This document shows positions 33,186 through 43,439 of a stretch of DNA of 64,000 nucleotides, one piece after another. The stretch covers positions 124,001-188,000 of the forward strand of contig OZ037920.1 in NCBI GenBank assembly GCA_964035575.1. The letters are read 5' to 3'. The stretch comes from Rhynchopus sp. YZ270_cl-10. Lineage: Eukaryota; Euglenozoa; Diplonemea; Diplonemida; Diplonemidae. A model generated the notes under the pieces. That model was not told where the DNA came from, did not search any database, and saw nothing but the letters and a program-made list of their open reading frames with translations. The translations under genes were made by a program, and so were the position numbers. Position 1 is the stretch's first letter. Every line of letters begins with the position of its first letter.

Positions 33186-34757
33186 CCTACGCTCCTTCGG
33201 CTTTGTGTGCGGATGTGGTGTACAAATGGAGTGAGGCACAATGTAATGAATCTGTGTTGGGGTGTTGGGTTGTGAGCTGGGGTTGTGGCGAGAACGAGCG
33301 AAAATTTTAATAGACTCAGAGAACTTGCTTTTTGTATCCAATTTTCAAAAATGGTGTTCCAGAAGGGGGTGGATATGGGGAGATTGTGCGGTGGGTTTCG
33401 TGAACACCAAAAAACCCCCAAAATCATCAAAAAGGCTGAAGACGCTGTAGCTGTGCATCCTCTTCTGCCTCCTTGACATGGGGTAGAGAGAGAAAGAGAA
33501 AAGAGAGCGGAAGGTACGCTCGCTGAAGGGGTGGGGATAAAAAGCACACAACAGAACGCTGTGTGTGGAGCAAGAAGAATGGCCGCGAAGGCAAAGGCAA
33601 TTGAATGAAAGAAAGAAACCTTGGAAGAAGTGTGCGCCTCACGGCGCACAGATCCTAAGAAAGTAAGAAGAGTGAGAAAGTGGTCAGTATACGTGAAAGT
33701 GGCGGTGATAAAACACCCTTTTTGCAGGCAGACGCAGAAATGCAGGGACAACGGGGGAACACTCTACACGAACACGTGCACACTGTCCCAGAACCACACA
33801 TCCACACCTGAAAGCGAGCACAGAGCGAAGCTAGACACGCAATGTGTGTGCCAACTATCAGCAAGCTAACATAAGAAAGAAAATGCGAAAATGAACCCCC
33901 AAAGGGGTAAAGGGATAAGGGAATAAACATGGGGAGAGTGTTGGCCACGTGCTGTATGCATACAACACGCAGCACCTCTAAAAATGCAAACTTAATGCAA
34001 AAACATCTGACCAGAAACTACATGGAAAAACACTACAAAAAGGGGGGAAAGCGTATTGCCATTTCCCCATTTGCTGATTTTTTTTTTGGTCCCACAAGAT
34101 TGCTACATCTCACGTGGGACAGCCGTTTGGAGCAGAACACATCAGAGTTTCGCCGAGCAAAAAACAGTATTAAAAATCAAAAAAATCAAAATCAAAAACA
34201 AAAAAAAAACATGGGTTGGTGGTAACGATCATGGACGATCATGGCTATTTTGATCTAGGGGTTTTGTGTTTTATCAAGGTGAAAATCTCCATTAACCAAC
34301 TCTCGCTATTCAGCTAATTTCTGCTGAAGCCAATGGAGTGTCCACCACAATCAAAAGAAAGAACAGGGGGGTAGACACACATGTCACTCTGAGGTTAGAA
34401 AAGATTGTTTTTTTTTATTTTTAGTTTTTTATTTATACCTGCAAGCGTAGCTTAAAGGAGAAATAGTTCCTCCCGATGCGGTCGCCGATCGTCCCTCCAA
34501 CAGGATAATTGAGCAATCAGCTGCCATTCAACAAAAACTGCAGTCCATCTCATTAATGGACGCATGCTCCTTGTAGAATTTCCCAGAAAAAAAATAATTC
34601 AAAAAATAGCTTCGCATGCAGTCATCCTCAGAAATAAGCAAACAACCTTGCTGTACATCCCTACTGATTTTGTCAGCTGCAAAAAAAGAAAAAAAAAATG
34701 CCCCGACGCGTTCATCAGAAGGTTGTGTACAGCACACAAATATTAATTAGAAAAGAC
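33186..34757. other. Spacer between the propeller gene and LPMO-GH5
   Basis: No gene supported. A-rich runs; short frames here lack coding character. Confidence 0.6.
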
Positions 34758-34802
34758 AAGTTGGTAATGAACGTAAGCCCCTCTCGCGCTTGGTTACCAA
34801 TT
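34758..34802 (-). repeat. Stem-loop element H9 (covarying outer stem)
   Basis: Outer arms read TTGGTAA / TTACCAA in place of AAGGTGA / TCATCTT; the loop is GCGAGAG. About 110 nt downstream of the 34914-37178 stop. A key copy because the changes are compensatory. Confidence 0.8.
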
Positions 34803-34913
34803 AAAAGTCAGGGGGGGGTGTGTGAAAATCAATAACGAGCCTTGTGGCAAGGGGGATGGGCGCAAGTGTTACACACCAACGCCATACCACACCACAAACA
34901 CAATCGGGACACC

Positions 34914-37178
34914 CTACAACAGGTCCCACAGAAGCAGCGTGCCGTCGTGGCTTGCTGTGGCGAGGCGTGTGCTGTCAGGTGAGAACGCGAGACGCGGGAG
35001 CCCTGCACGCGTGTGCCCATACAGCTGGTGTGCCACACCCCCAGCCGCACGCCACACCGTCACCTCACCTTCCCCGACAGCAGCCAGCAGTGCCCCGTTT
35101 GGCGAGTGCCGAGCGTCAAACACAGTCTTCGTCTGCGTCTCAAGCACAAGGCGCTCCGTCACCGCACCATCGCCCACAACCCCGCCGCCCCACTTGCTCA
35201 CACGCACCGTCCCGTCGTCCATCCCACGCAGCAGCTCGTCGCCAGACGCAGAGAACGACAGCGCCGTCACACGTGCAAAGCGCGACGGCAGCTCCGCCAC
35301 CTTGGCACCGTTCCGCACACGCCACACCGTCACAACCTCGTCCACCTCCGTGCCCCACGACGTGGCCAGCAGCGCCCCGTCTGCAGAGAACGCCACCTCG
35401 CGTGCGTGCTTGTGGATCACAATCTCCGGCTCCAGCGAACCAGACATCACGTCAAACACACGTGTGCGCATGTCGCTCCCACCACCACTCACAACAAGGA
35501 AGCGTGCGTCGGCCGTGAAGCGCACACGGCGCACCGGCACACTCCCCACCGCACGCATGTCCATCAGTGTCACCTCCAGCGCCCCCGTCACAGCGTCGCA
35601 CACAACAACACGCCCGCCGGCACCACCCACAGCAACACGAGCACCGTCGCTCGAGAACGTCACGTCGTACGACGCAAAGTCCGCACACGCCAGCTTCGCC
35701 ACCTGCACCCCAGTCGTGCTGTCGTACACACGCACCCCGTCGTCGCTCCCTGTTGCAACACGGCTCCCGTCTGCAGAGAACCCAACAGCCAGGAGGCGGC
35801 CAGACTGCACCACACGCCATGCACACTGGTGAGACGCCGTCGCCTCGCACGTAAGTGGTGCCGTGTCTGGGGTGGTGCACTGTGTGGGTGCAGGTGTGTC
35901 TGGGAATGGTGTCGCTGGTGCTGGTGTTGGCGGAGCAGGCGTCTCAGGCGCCTGAGTCGGTGGTGACGGTGTCGGCGGTGATGGTGTCGGAGGGGACGGT
36001 GTTGGAGGAGACGGTGTTGGTGGTGACAGTGTTGGAGGAGCAGGTGTCAATGGTGCAGGTGTCGGAGGGGACGCTGTTGGAGGAGCAGGTGTCGGTGGTG
36101 ATGGTGTCGGTGGGGACGGTGTTGGAGGGGACGGCGTGGGCGCCACACACCCGGAGTAGTTGGAGCCGGGCTGCCAGGCACCCATACTGTCGCAGGCAAT
36201 GTACCCGACACCGACCAGACCCGACGCGGCCAGGCAGGAAAACGCGCACTCCTCGCCAGCGGGCGTGAAGCGTGTGCACGGCGGCGACACACCAGCAATC
36301 ATGGAGGAGATGGCTGCGTTGTTCCCACTGTCCGGCAGGCCACAGGTCTGCGCCACACACGAGAACGACGTCGACCAGTCAGCGAGGCTACTGTTCGTTG
36401 GGTCCTCCTCGCACACAAGGTCCCCCACAGGCATGTAGCCTGGCTCGCACTGCGCGTTGCACTGCATCCCCACAGAGATGTCGTGCGCCGCCCCGTCACA
36501 CTGCAGCAGCGAGGACGCCACCACGTTCGCTGGCACGTCTGGCTTCGTTGTGCACAACGCACTCCCGCGAGCGACACTCAGCGGCAGGAAGAAGCTGCGG
36601 TCGTCGTCCATCGAGCACGGGTCGGGCCCGCTAGTTGGGTCCAGCGTAGCCCCCGTGTCTGTCGTCCACACCTCGTACGAGCCCGACACGGCCCCCTCCA
36701 CCACCACGGGGAACCACACTGCAATGCTCCCCCCGTTGCACATGTGCGGGATATCAGACCCAGTCCGCCCGACTGCGTACAGCTCGACGGTGCCTGCGTC
36801 GTAGCAGGTCAACGTGCTGTCTGCGGGGTATGTGTACAGCGTCTGCCCCTGCGAGCCTGTCACTGTCTGGGACAGGCAGTTGTCCGTAAGTGTGGCTGCC
36901 ACGGCAGACACCGGCAGGCCCCCAGACGACAGCGGTGACGCCACATCGCACTTGTTCGAAAACGGCGCAGTCGTCACCACTCCTGTAGGCGCCTTGATGT
37001 GGCCACGTGCCGCGTCCCTCACCAGGTTCTGCCCGTGCGAGTACGTTGCAAACCAGAACGTCACTGTCCCCGGCTGCGACGCAGCTGTCGACGAGCACAC
37101 AGCCACCTTGTGTGCATCTGCGCAGCACACAGACAGCGCTGCTGCTGTGCACAGCTGCAGGAATGTTTGCAGCTGCAT
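34914..37178 (-). CDS. Secreted Cys-rich / Pro-Thr / WD40-type propeller protein
   Basis: Unknown function. Intronless, 754 aa. The start is the ATG at 37178 (MQLQTFLQLCTAAALSVCC), which gives a clean signal peptide; an upstream in-frame extension of 66 codons has no such sense. The predicted mature N-terminus after ADA begins with His (HKVAVCSS). Order: an N-terminal Cys-containing beta-rich domain (about 22-210), two CCP/sushi-like Cys-rich stretches (for example QCEPGYMPVGDLVCEEDP), a PTPSPP-type linker (about 385-460), then about six WD40-like blades (FSADGSRVATGSDDGVRVYD, ATASHDGTLLLWDLL). WD40 propellers are usually intracellular, so a secreted one is odd. It lies between the two LPMO copies. 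N-terminal His could mean copper binding, but no LPMO motif is recognisable. Confidence 0.85.
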   Translation of the reverse strand: MQLQTFLQLCTAAALSVCCADAHKVAVCSSTAASQPGTVTFWFATYSHGQNLVRDAARGHIKAPTGVVTTAPFSNKCDVASPLSSGGLPVSAVAATLTDNCLSQTVTGSQGQTLYTYPADSTLTCYDAGTVELYAVGRTGSDIPHMCNGGSIAVWFPVVVEGAVSGSYEVWTTDTGATLDPTSGPDPCSMDDDRSFFLPLSVARGSALCTTKPDVPANVVASSLLQCDGAAHDISVGMQCNAQCEPGYMPVGDLVCEEDPTNSSLADWSTSFSCVAQTCGLPDSGNNAAISSMIAGVSPPCTRFTPAGEECAFSCLAASGLVGVGYIACDSMGAWQPGSNYSGCVAPTPSPPTPSPPTPSPPTPAPPTASPPTPAPLTPAPPTLSPPTPSPPTPSPPTPSPPTPSPPTQAPETPAPPTPAPATPFPDTPAPTQCTTPDTAPLTCEATASHQCAWRVVQSGRLLAVGFSADGSRVATGSDDGVRVYDSTTGVQVAKLACADFASYDVTFSSDGARVAVGGAGGRVVVCDAVTGALEVTLMDMRAVGSVPVRRVRFTADARFLVVSGGGSDMRTRVFDVMSGSLEPEIVIHKHAREVAFSADGALLATSWGTEVDEVVTVWRVRNGAKVAELPSRFARVTALSFSASGDELLRGMDDGTVRVSKWGGGVVGDGAVTERLVLETQTKTVFDARHSPNGALLAAVGEGEVTVWRAAGGVAHQLYGHTRAGLPRLAFSPDSTRLATASHDGTLLLWDLL

Positions 37179-37511
37179 TGTTGGCTTGTCTTTTTTTAAA
37201 ACAAAGTGAATAAACAAATCTGTGGCATTGTAGTGGTGTGATTGTGGTGGTTGGGATGCATGCAGATGCAGGACGAAAACACGCGACGCCTTTGCACAAG
37301 ATACTGCGCAGACGAAGCAGAAGAAGCAAGAAGACGCAGAATAAGGCTCACAAAGGCACAAAAGGAGCTCGGTCAAGCGTTGTGTGGCTGTTCAGTGACA
37401 CAGAAGGAAGGAAGTGTTGAGCGAGGGTCTGAGGGGAACAAGACAAGATGCAAAAGGGGGTAAGGGTGAGGGGGGGCTAGGTGTGGCTGTGGTTCGGTAT
37501 TCTCCTTCTTA

Positions 37512-39120
37512 AACCGTACTGTGCAGAACACAGAATAGAGTGGAAAAGTGTTGCTCTGTGCATGAAAGCACAAGACGCCGGAAAAAAGAAAAGGGAAAGT
37601 AGTGGGATTGATAACAGAAACGAAAGGGCACCACAACCTGTTTGGCTTGCCTCCACGATGACCCTGCACCTTGGTGTCCTCTCCCCTGCCTGTCTATAAG
37701 ACCCTTCTCTTCGCGCACTCAAGTGGACAGCCACCTTATGCACAGAAGAACGGGTGAGGCAGAGGGACACAGACAGCAAAGGCGGGGCAAGGCAGAACAA
37801 CGCAAACCACTGTGCACACAGCTGCCGTGTCGTTAGTGAGTAGAACGAGAGCAAATAAAAGAAAAGAAAAAAGTAGAGGGAAAGCGCAACAAGAGAGGAA
37901 GAGAACCTGTTTGCCCACCTGCCGAGCACACACCGGCAGCCACAGCAGCGGGGGCAGGTCTTGGTTGTATATTGAGCCACAGTGGCATCGTCAAAAGAAA
38001 GAAGGTTAAATTGTCAAATGGAATGTGGTGTATGTGGAGGTGTCAGAAGCAGGGAGGCGTTCTGCACCTAGTAGCGTTGGACAGAAGAGGCAGTCATAGA
38101 TGCTGCTTAGAAGGGAAGAGTGGGGAGGGTGTGCCGCTGCGCTCACATGCACTGTGCGTAGTGCGCGTTGTAGGCCACACACGTGGCACCTGCCTGCCCC
38201 TCGCAGCAGGCACGGTCCTGCTTGCACGCAGCGTAGACACAGTGCACATCAGTCGTGCAGACGGGAAGGGTCGGTGGTGTTGTTGTTGTTGTTGTTGGTG
38301 TTGGTGCCGGCGGTGTTGTGACAGGTGGTGTTGGCGGTGGTGTCGAAGGCGACGGTGCACCCTGCACACACTGTGTGTATTGTGTCTTGTACACAGCACA
38401 GGACGCACCTGCCTGCTCCTCGCAGCAGGCAGGGTCCTGCACACACGCAACGTACATGCAGTGCACAGCATCCAACATCGTGCACACCGCTGGAGGTGTC
38501 ACAGGTGAGGTCGGCACAGGGACTGGTACTGTTGGCACAGGCACAGGGACAGGAGGGCTGGCACCACCAGAGAACATGGCGTCAATCACGTTGAAGAAGC
38601 TGTTCGACGTGTCACCCACATCCCACACACTCAGAATGATGTGGTATCCCTCGCGTGTCGGCACGTTGCACGTGTGCTCGTCAAGTGCCGGTGGCTCCGT
38701 CATCCCCCCGTCCACAACACAGAAGGGTGCGGTCTCAAACGTTGCCCGTGTGAGCGGTGCCGCCACGTCCCACCCCACACGCGTGATGTAGTACTTGTAG
38801 TCCTTCGTCACGTGGTTCACGAGAAACTTCCACGCAAACTTCGTTGGCCCCGACGACATCGCAACCCTCTCCCAGCGTGTCGCCGTCTGCACGTTCAGCT
38901 CAGGGAAGCGCGAGTGTCCACCTCCTGCCGCAATCGTCCCGTCTGCCGGCCACCCGTCAGGACCCTCCACGCTGTAGGGCTCCCAGATGATCTGTCCGCA
39001 GTTTGCGTTGCCCCCTGTCTTGCAGAGCTCCACACGCGACGGCGGTGTCACAACGTGTCCGTGTCCGTACACCTGCGATGCACACAGCAGCACGCACAGC
39101 GCAGTGTACTTCGCCATCGG
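37512..39120. repeat. Segmental duplication, short copy (LPMO side)
   Basis: Collinear with the long copy; carries spacer blocks such as GGAGGTGTCAGAAGCAGGGA and the short LPMO gene. Confidence 0.8.
38143..39117 (-). CDS. Secreted AA10 LPMO, short paralogue
   Basis: Lytic polysaccharide monooxygenase, 324 aa, intronless, ATG at 39117 (MAKYTALCVLLCASQVYG signal peptide, then HGHVVTPPSR). The AA10 domain (19-183) is nearly identical to that of the 30015-33185 gene, with both copper-brace His and NSFFNVIDAMF. Two Cys-rich modules in Pro/Thr linkers follow (VHCMYVACVQDPACCEEQAG and VHCVYAACKQDRACCEGQAG), then a stop. GH5, stalk and transmembrane helix are absent, so this form should be soluble. 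5' and 3' flanks are shared with the long gene, showing segmental duplication followed by loss (or prior absence) of the GH5/anchor part. Confidence 0.93.
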   Translation of the reverse strand: MAKYTALCVLLCASQVYGHGHVVTPPSRVELCKTGGNANCGQIIWEPYSVEGPDGWPADGTIAAGGGHSRFPELNVQTATRWERVAMSSGPTKFAWKFLVNHVTKDYKYYITRVGWDVAAPLTRATFETAPFCVVDGGMTEPPALDEHTCNVPTREGYHIILSVWDVGDTSNSFFNVIDAMFSGGASPPVPVPVPTVPVPVPTSPVTPPAVCTMLDAVHCMYVACVQDPACCEEQAGASCAVYKTQYTQCVQGAPSPSTPPPTPPVTTPPAPTPTTTTTTPPTLPVCTTDVHCVYAACKQDRACCEGQAGATCVAYNAHYAQCM

Positions 39121-39320
39121 CAAACAGTCTTAGAACTTTTTTTTTGTGGGATTGAATGATGTAAAATCTGTGTGTGGACGTGATGTGGTGACGGTTTTGT
39201 CTTTGCAAATAAACTACCTTTCCCTTCACTCATTTTAGTACAAACAAAAGCAGAATCAACGAAACACTACGGGTAAAAACCCACAGGTATATTTTTAGGG
39301 TTCCAAAAGGACCATTTGCC

Positions 39321-39341
39321 CCACACACACACACACACACA
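39321..39341. repeat. (CA)n microsatellite
   Basis: About ten CA dinucleotides in the spacer upstream of the 39613-40155 gene's 3' end. Confidence 0.85.
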
Positions 39342-39612
39342 GATCTCTTTCATCCCCACCCTCAATAACAACCGTCTAACCCACTTCCAAAAGATAAATT
39401 TCCACACATCTAAACAAAAACACTTCATCTTTGCCACACCGACAACCCTCCACCACCCTCTCACTATGCTCCATATCAACTTTTGAACGTCCTTTTTTTT
39501 TCTGCTTTTTTTACCTCAAAACCCATATTCTTTGCGTTGGCGGAAACCAATACAAAATAAGATAAAGACGACACCTTGAAAAAGATATCTCCCATCCCCC
39601 ATCCCCCCCATT

Positions 39613-40155
39613 TCACTTCAACGCCAGCGGCGAAACACTCCGTTTTGGCCGTTTCTGTTTCGTTCTCCAGAAGGAATCGAGGTGGGGGTCCTTCGCCGCG
39701 CTATAGTCATTGAGGGGAATGAGGATGCCTGGGTTGGTGTCGAAGAGGGCAGGCTCGTGTTTGGGTGTGGTGGGGTTTGGGGGCGGGCTTTGTATTGCTC
39801 TACGATGGTTAGGCAGGCGTGCGAGACGACGTGACGCACGGTCAATGGTCGCCGTAGGAAGACACTTCGTGTGGCGGTTCTGCTCCATCTGTAGCAGAAA
39901 GTCTGTTGTCAGCTGATAGCATACGTCAGTATCGGAGACCTTGTACAACCGTGTCAACACAGCACGTTGCGCCTCGCTGGTCAGCTTCCGTGTCCGCACC
40001 CTACACACCTTCCACTTCTCCACCTGCGGGTCCTGTTGATGCTTTTGAAACCCCCCTCCTTCGTTCAACGCAGGATCCAAAAAACCGCAGTTTACAGTAA
40101 TCCTGGTATGGCCTGAACGGAGTTCGCAGACGTCACGCATTGCGCGGAGTGGCAT
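39613..40155 (-). CDS. Hypothetical basic protein, 180 aa
   Basis: Not recognised. The reading frame from the ATG at 40155 (MPLRAMRDVCELRSGHTRI) has coding-like composition; the frame continues open upstream only through AT-rich, Phe-rich sequence that looks non-coding. The first 100 residues look folded (VCYQLTTDFLLQMEQNRHTK). The C-terminal third is Pro- and Lys/Arg-rich and ends in a basic motif (RTKQKRPKRSV) that could be a nuclear signal. It sits between the short LPMO and the thiolase genes on the same strand. No paralogue in the window. Confidence 0.55.
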   Translation of the reverse strand: MPLRAMRDVCELRSGHTRITVNCGFLDPALNEGGGFQKHQQDPQVEKWKVCRVRTRKLTSEAQRAVLTRLYKVSDTDVCYQLTTDFLLQMEQNRHTKCLPTATIDRASRRLARLPNHRRAIQSPPPNPTTPKHEPALFDTNPGILIPLNDYSAAKDPHLDSFWRTKQKRPKRSVSPLALK

Positions 40156-40875
40156 GGTGAGAAGGGGGGGGTGTATAATACCAAAGGTAAAGGAGGTTGG
40201 CTTGAAATACGGCAAAAAAAAAGAGGGGGCGGGAAAATACCAAACACCGTTCAGGTGAGGAACCTCAGCCCATTGTGGATAGCAAAAAAAAAAAGAGGGG
40301 GAAAAACAAAAACGAAACCAGATGGGAGTGGGATACTGTGGGATTGGAGAGTGGAGGTGTAGGGAGGTGTGAGAGAAAAAGAGAGGATTGAAGGGGGAAA
40401 AAAAAAATAGAAACTTAACACTCATCACACGATAAAACCACCATGGGAGAGGTTGTGGTGAAACGCACAACACGGAGTGGCTTCTGCAGCGCGGTTCGTC
40501 CCCAGAACCGCAAAAGTGTGTTCAAAGTGATTTGTTTCTATTTCCTCCTTCATTTCATGAGGTGACAAGAACAAAACAAAAAATCCTTTTTTTTTTTTTC
40601 TGAGTAGGAATGATGGCTCGGAGAAAACAAACAAAGATCACATACAAAAAGAAGCCGTTGATGCAAAATTTGGGTACTCAAAAAAGACCACACACCCTCC
40701 TCCTCCCCCCCCAAAAAAAATACATCTTTCTGACCTGTAACAAATCAGAGCCGAGGGAGATTTTTTTCTTCTTTAAATTAGACCATCGCATGATTATTGC
40801 ATAGGCAGGTTATTGCGGTAAAAAGGGTGGAAGATGAAGATACCTCGTGTGTGTCGAATGTTTCAAAAGAGTGTT

Positions 40876-40923
40876 CATACTGTGTTATAACGTTATCGAT
40901 AACGTTATAACACCCACAGTATG
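40876..40923. repeat. 32-bp perfect palindrome with extended arms
   Basis: 40882-40913 is perfectly self-complementary (centre ATCGAT, arms built from GTTATAACGTTAT). CATACTGTG and CACAGTATG extend it with a small bulge. A partial third arm (GTGTTATAACATTATC) follows. Confidence 0.92.
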
Positions 40924-40982
40924 AGTGTTATAACATTATCAATCGAACTGAAAGTACATGGTGTAGGGATCAACAAAAAGAA

Positions 40983-41027
40983 TAGTTTATAAGATGACCC
41001 TAAGCCTCTCTGTGCTTTCGTCACCTT
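40983..41027 (-). repeat. Stem-loop element H10
   Basis: Copy with small insertions in the inner stem. Spacer between thiolase and the 180-aa gene. Confidence 0.75.
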
Positions 41028-41355
41028 CAAAAAAATGGCCCCTTCTTTTTATAGAAAAAAACACCTCACGGGATATGCTGTTGTCAAATCAAATGCCAAA
41101 AAAAACACACAATTTTCATATAATTTCTAATCAAAAGACTAGAAAAACACAAATGATGTTTCTTTAAGATACAATCTCGTCTTCTCATGCAATGTATTGT
41201 TGTCTATAAAAAAAGAAAAAGAAAAACCCAAGCTCTGTCCGAGAGGCAGGAAGGATGCCCATAACAGTGGCATAGAGAAAAGCGGGGGGAGTGGTGTTGC
41301 ACCTTCGATGGGCAGTGGGAGTTGGCTGTTGATAATTTCCCTCAATACAATAATA

Positions 41356-41413
41356 CACAATACAGCTGTGATGTGTAGTACTGTATTGTGAGTAGGCAAA
41401 TATCACAATACAG
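41356..41413. repeat. CACAATACAG inverted and direct repeats
   Basis: CACAATACAG at 41356-41365 and 41404-41413, inverse CTGTATTGTG at 41381-41390. The first pair can form a 10-bp hairpin with a 15-nt loop. Confidence 0.85.
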
Positions 41414-41752
41414 CCCATCACTGTTCGAGGGGGGGAAATGGTGTGGTAATAGGGTGACTTTGAAGAAGAACAAAATCAATCGAACACAGAAACAAATCAT
41501 AACTCACGATCCCTCCCCCCATCCCCCCCCCCTTTTTGTTGGTATCGACACAAAAATCCCTACATCATTCAGGTGGGTTGCAACTCAAAATTTCACCCAA
41601 AGGGGCTAGGATACTACAAAAAGAACTCATCAAAAATTGACAATCACCTAAAATTTAGGCAAATTGTACATTTTTTTTTTCTGCATCATTGTTTTCCGAC
41701 ATCAGCCGAATTTTTTTTTCAAAGAAAAAAGAAAGAAAAAAAGCCACGTTGT

Positions 41753-43439
41753 TTACGCCATTTCGACGCAGATGGCAGTTGCCTCTCCTCCTCCGATGCA
41801 CAGAGTGGCGATACCACGCTTCTTCTCCTTGGCGCGGAGCGCACCCAGGAGAGAGACGATGATGCGGGAGCCAGAGGATCCGATCGGGTGTCCGAGGACG
41901 GTCGCACCTCCGTGGACGTTGACACGCTCGCGGGGGATGGAGAGGTCCTTCATGGCGGCCATGGTCACGACGGCGAACGCCTCGTTGATCTCCCACAGGT
42001 CAATGTCGTTCGAGGTCAAGGAGAGCTTGTTCAGAAGCTTCGACACAGCCGGTCCCGGCGCGGTGGTGAAGTACTTCGGGGTCTGCGCGTGCTGCGCGTA
42101 CCCGGTCACCCAGGCCAGAGGTGTGAGTCCCAGCTTGTTCATCTTCTCCTCGGAGACGAGGATCAGAGCGCTTGCTCCGTCGTTGATGCTGGACGCGTTG
42201 GCGGCAGTGATGGTGCCGTTCTTGTCGAAGGCGGGGCGGAGTCCCTTCAGCTTGTCGGGGCGCACGGAGTTGGGGCCCTCATCGGCGTCGACGACAGTGA
42301 CCTTACCGCCACGTCCCTTCACCTCGACGGGGGCCATCTCCCAGTCGAAGGCGTTGTTGGCGACAGCCTCCTTTGCGTAGGCGATGGACTCCAGCGCGTA
42401 GTCGTCCTGCTGGTCCTTCGTGAACTGGTACTCCTGCGCACAGAGCTCTCCGCAGTTGCCCATGTGCACGTTGCCATAGGGGTCCCACAGACCGTCGTGC
42501 ACCATTGCGTCGATTGCGGTCTTGTTACCCATGCGGTGTCCAGAGCGAGCGTCGGGGAGCAGGTACGGGATGCGCGACATGTTCTCCATTCCTCCGACCA
42601 GCACAGCCTCGTTGGCCTCGGCCTTGATGGAGTCTGTGGGGTGTGAGATGTGAGATGGGAGTGAAGCCTTGCTTAGGCACCTTGATCACAATCAGGATGG
42701 GGGTGGGTGGTGGAATGGTCCTGGGGGAGTTGCGTCGTGAAAAAGCAGCTGTGGGGAGTTCCCTCAGCAGAACATAGCCCAGGGTGGCGACTGAGGGGGT
42801 TGTGCAGCATGCATACCGCTTCCGACCATGACGCACTTCATGCCAGACCCGCACACCTTGTTGACGGTGGTGCAGGGGATCGAGTCGCTGAGGCCTGCGC
42901 CGAGGACGGCCTGTGGTGTGGTGTGTGTTGTGGTGGCTCAGGGGGCAATACTGCAAAGGCAAACAGAGGCACATCCGCGCTCAAAAAAAAAGGGGGAAAG
43001 GGGGCGGTGAGAGGGGGTGCATGCTACGTACCTGGCGGGTGGGGGCCTGGCCAATGCCTGCGGAGACAACGTTACCGAAGAGTGCCTCGTCGATCTGGTC
43101 CTTGGGGAAGCCGGACTGCTCGAGTGCCGCTGTGGGGTGTGTGTGGTTGGGGTTTATTCAGGTTGAAGTGAACGGTGCAAAAAAAAAAGTCAAGTTTATA
43201 GATGAACCTAATCCTCTCGTGAGTAGTCACCTTCCCAAAAAAGGTGAAGTTGATAAAGGCACTCACACTCCGCGGGTTATTGAACCCCGGAGTCGCGGGG
43301 GGAAACGTTTGGAAATGAAACTGGGTATCATACCTGTGATGGCAGCGGAGGCGAGCTGAGGGGCGGGCACACCCGCGAGGGAGCCCATGAAGGCACCCAT
43401 GGGGGTACGCTTGGCAGCGACAATGGCGACGCGCGACAT
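41753..43439 (-). CDS. ACAT: Acetyl-CoA acetyltransferase (thiolase)
   Basis: Reversible condensation of two acetyl-CoA to acetoacetyl-CoA (mevalonate/ketone pathways) or thiolytic cleavage. Four exons: 43439-43334, 43129-43032, 42910-42817, 42633-41753; GT-AG introns with phases 1, 0, 1 agreeing. The 392-aa product is exactly family length. Start [19 protein letters not shown] is typical, without presequence or SKL-type tail, so probably cytosolic. Active-site Cys is in NKVCGSGMK. The NEAF motif ([10 protein letters not shown]), His in [15 protein letters not shown] and second Cys in CIGGGEATA are present. Intron 1 contains a stem-loop repeat and a family B repeat. Confidence 0.95.
43192..43233 (-). 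repeat. Stem-loop element H11
   Basis: Copy inside thiolase intron 1, directly next to a family B repeat. Confidence 0.8.
43238..43310 (-). repeat. Repeat family B, copy 2
   Basis: GTGAAGTTGATA, GGCACTCACACTCCGC and a long hairpin with loop ATTG (ACTCCG / CGGAGT and GGGTT / AACCC arms). In thiolase intron 1. Confidence 0.65.

Larger units (their letters stand above)
28400..33190. repeat. Segmental duplication, long copy (LPMO-GH5 side)
   Basis: 28400-28983, 29713-29848 and the 5' third of the LPMO gene match 37512-39120 in the same order. 28984-29712 and the GH5/anchor part have no counterpart. Confidence 0.8.
40156..41752. other. Spacer between thiolase and 180-aa gene
   Basis: No gene. 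Contains the 32-bp palindrome, H10 and the CACAATACAG repeats. Confidence 0.65.

Noticed and set aside
30064-33275. Plus-strand frames of 180-346 codons over the LPMO-GH5 gene
   Set aside because: Antisense shadows of a GC-rich coding region; the minus strand has signal peptide, catalytic residues and an anchor.
41573-42646. 357-codon plus-strand frame
   Set aside because: Antisense to the thiolase exon 4, which carries all active-site motifs.
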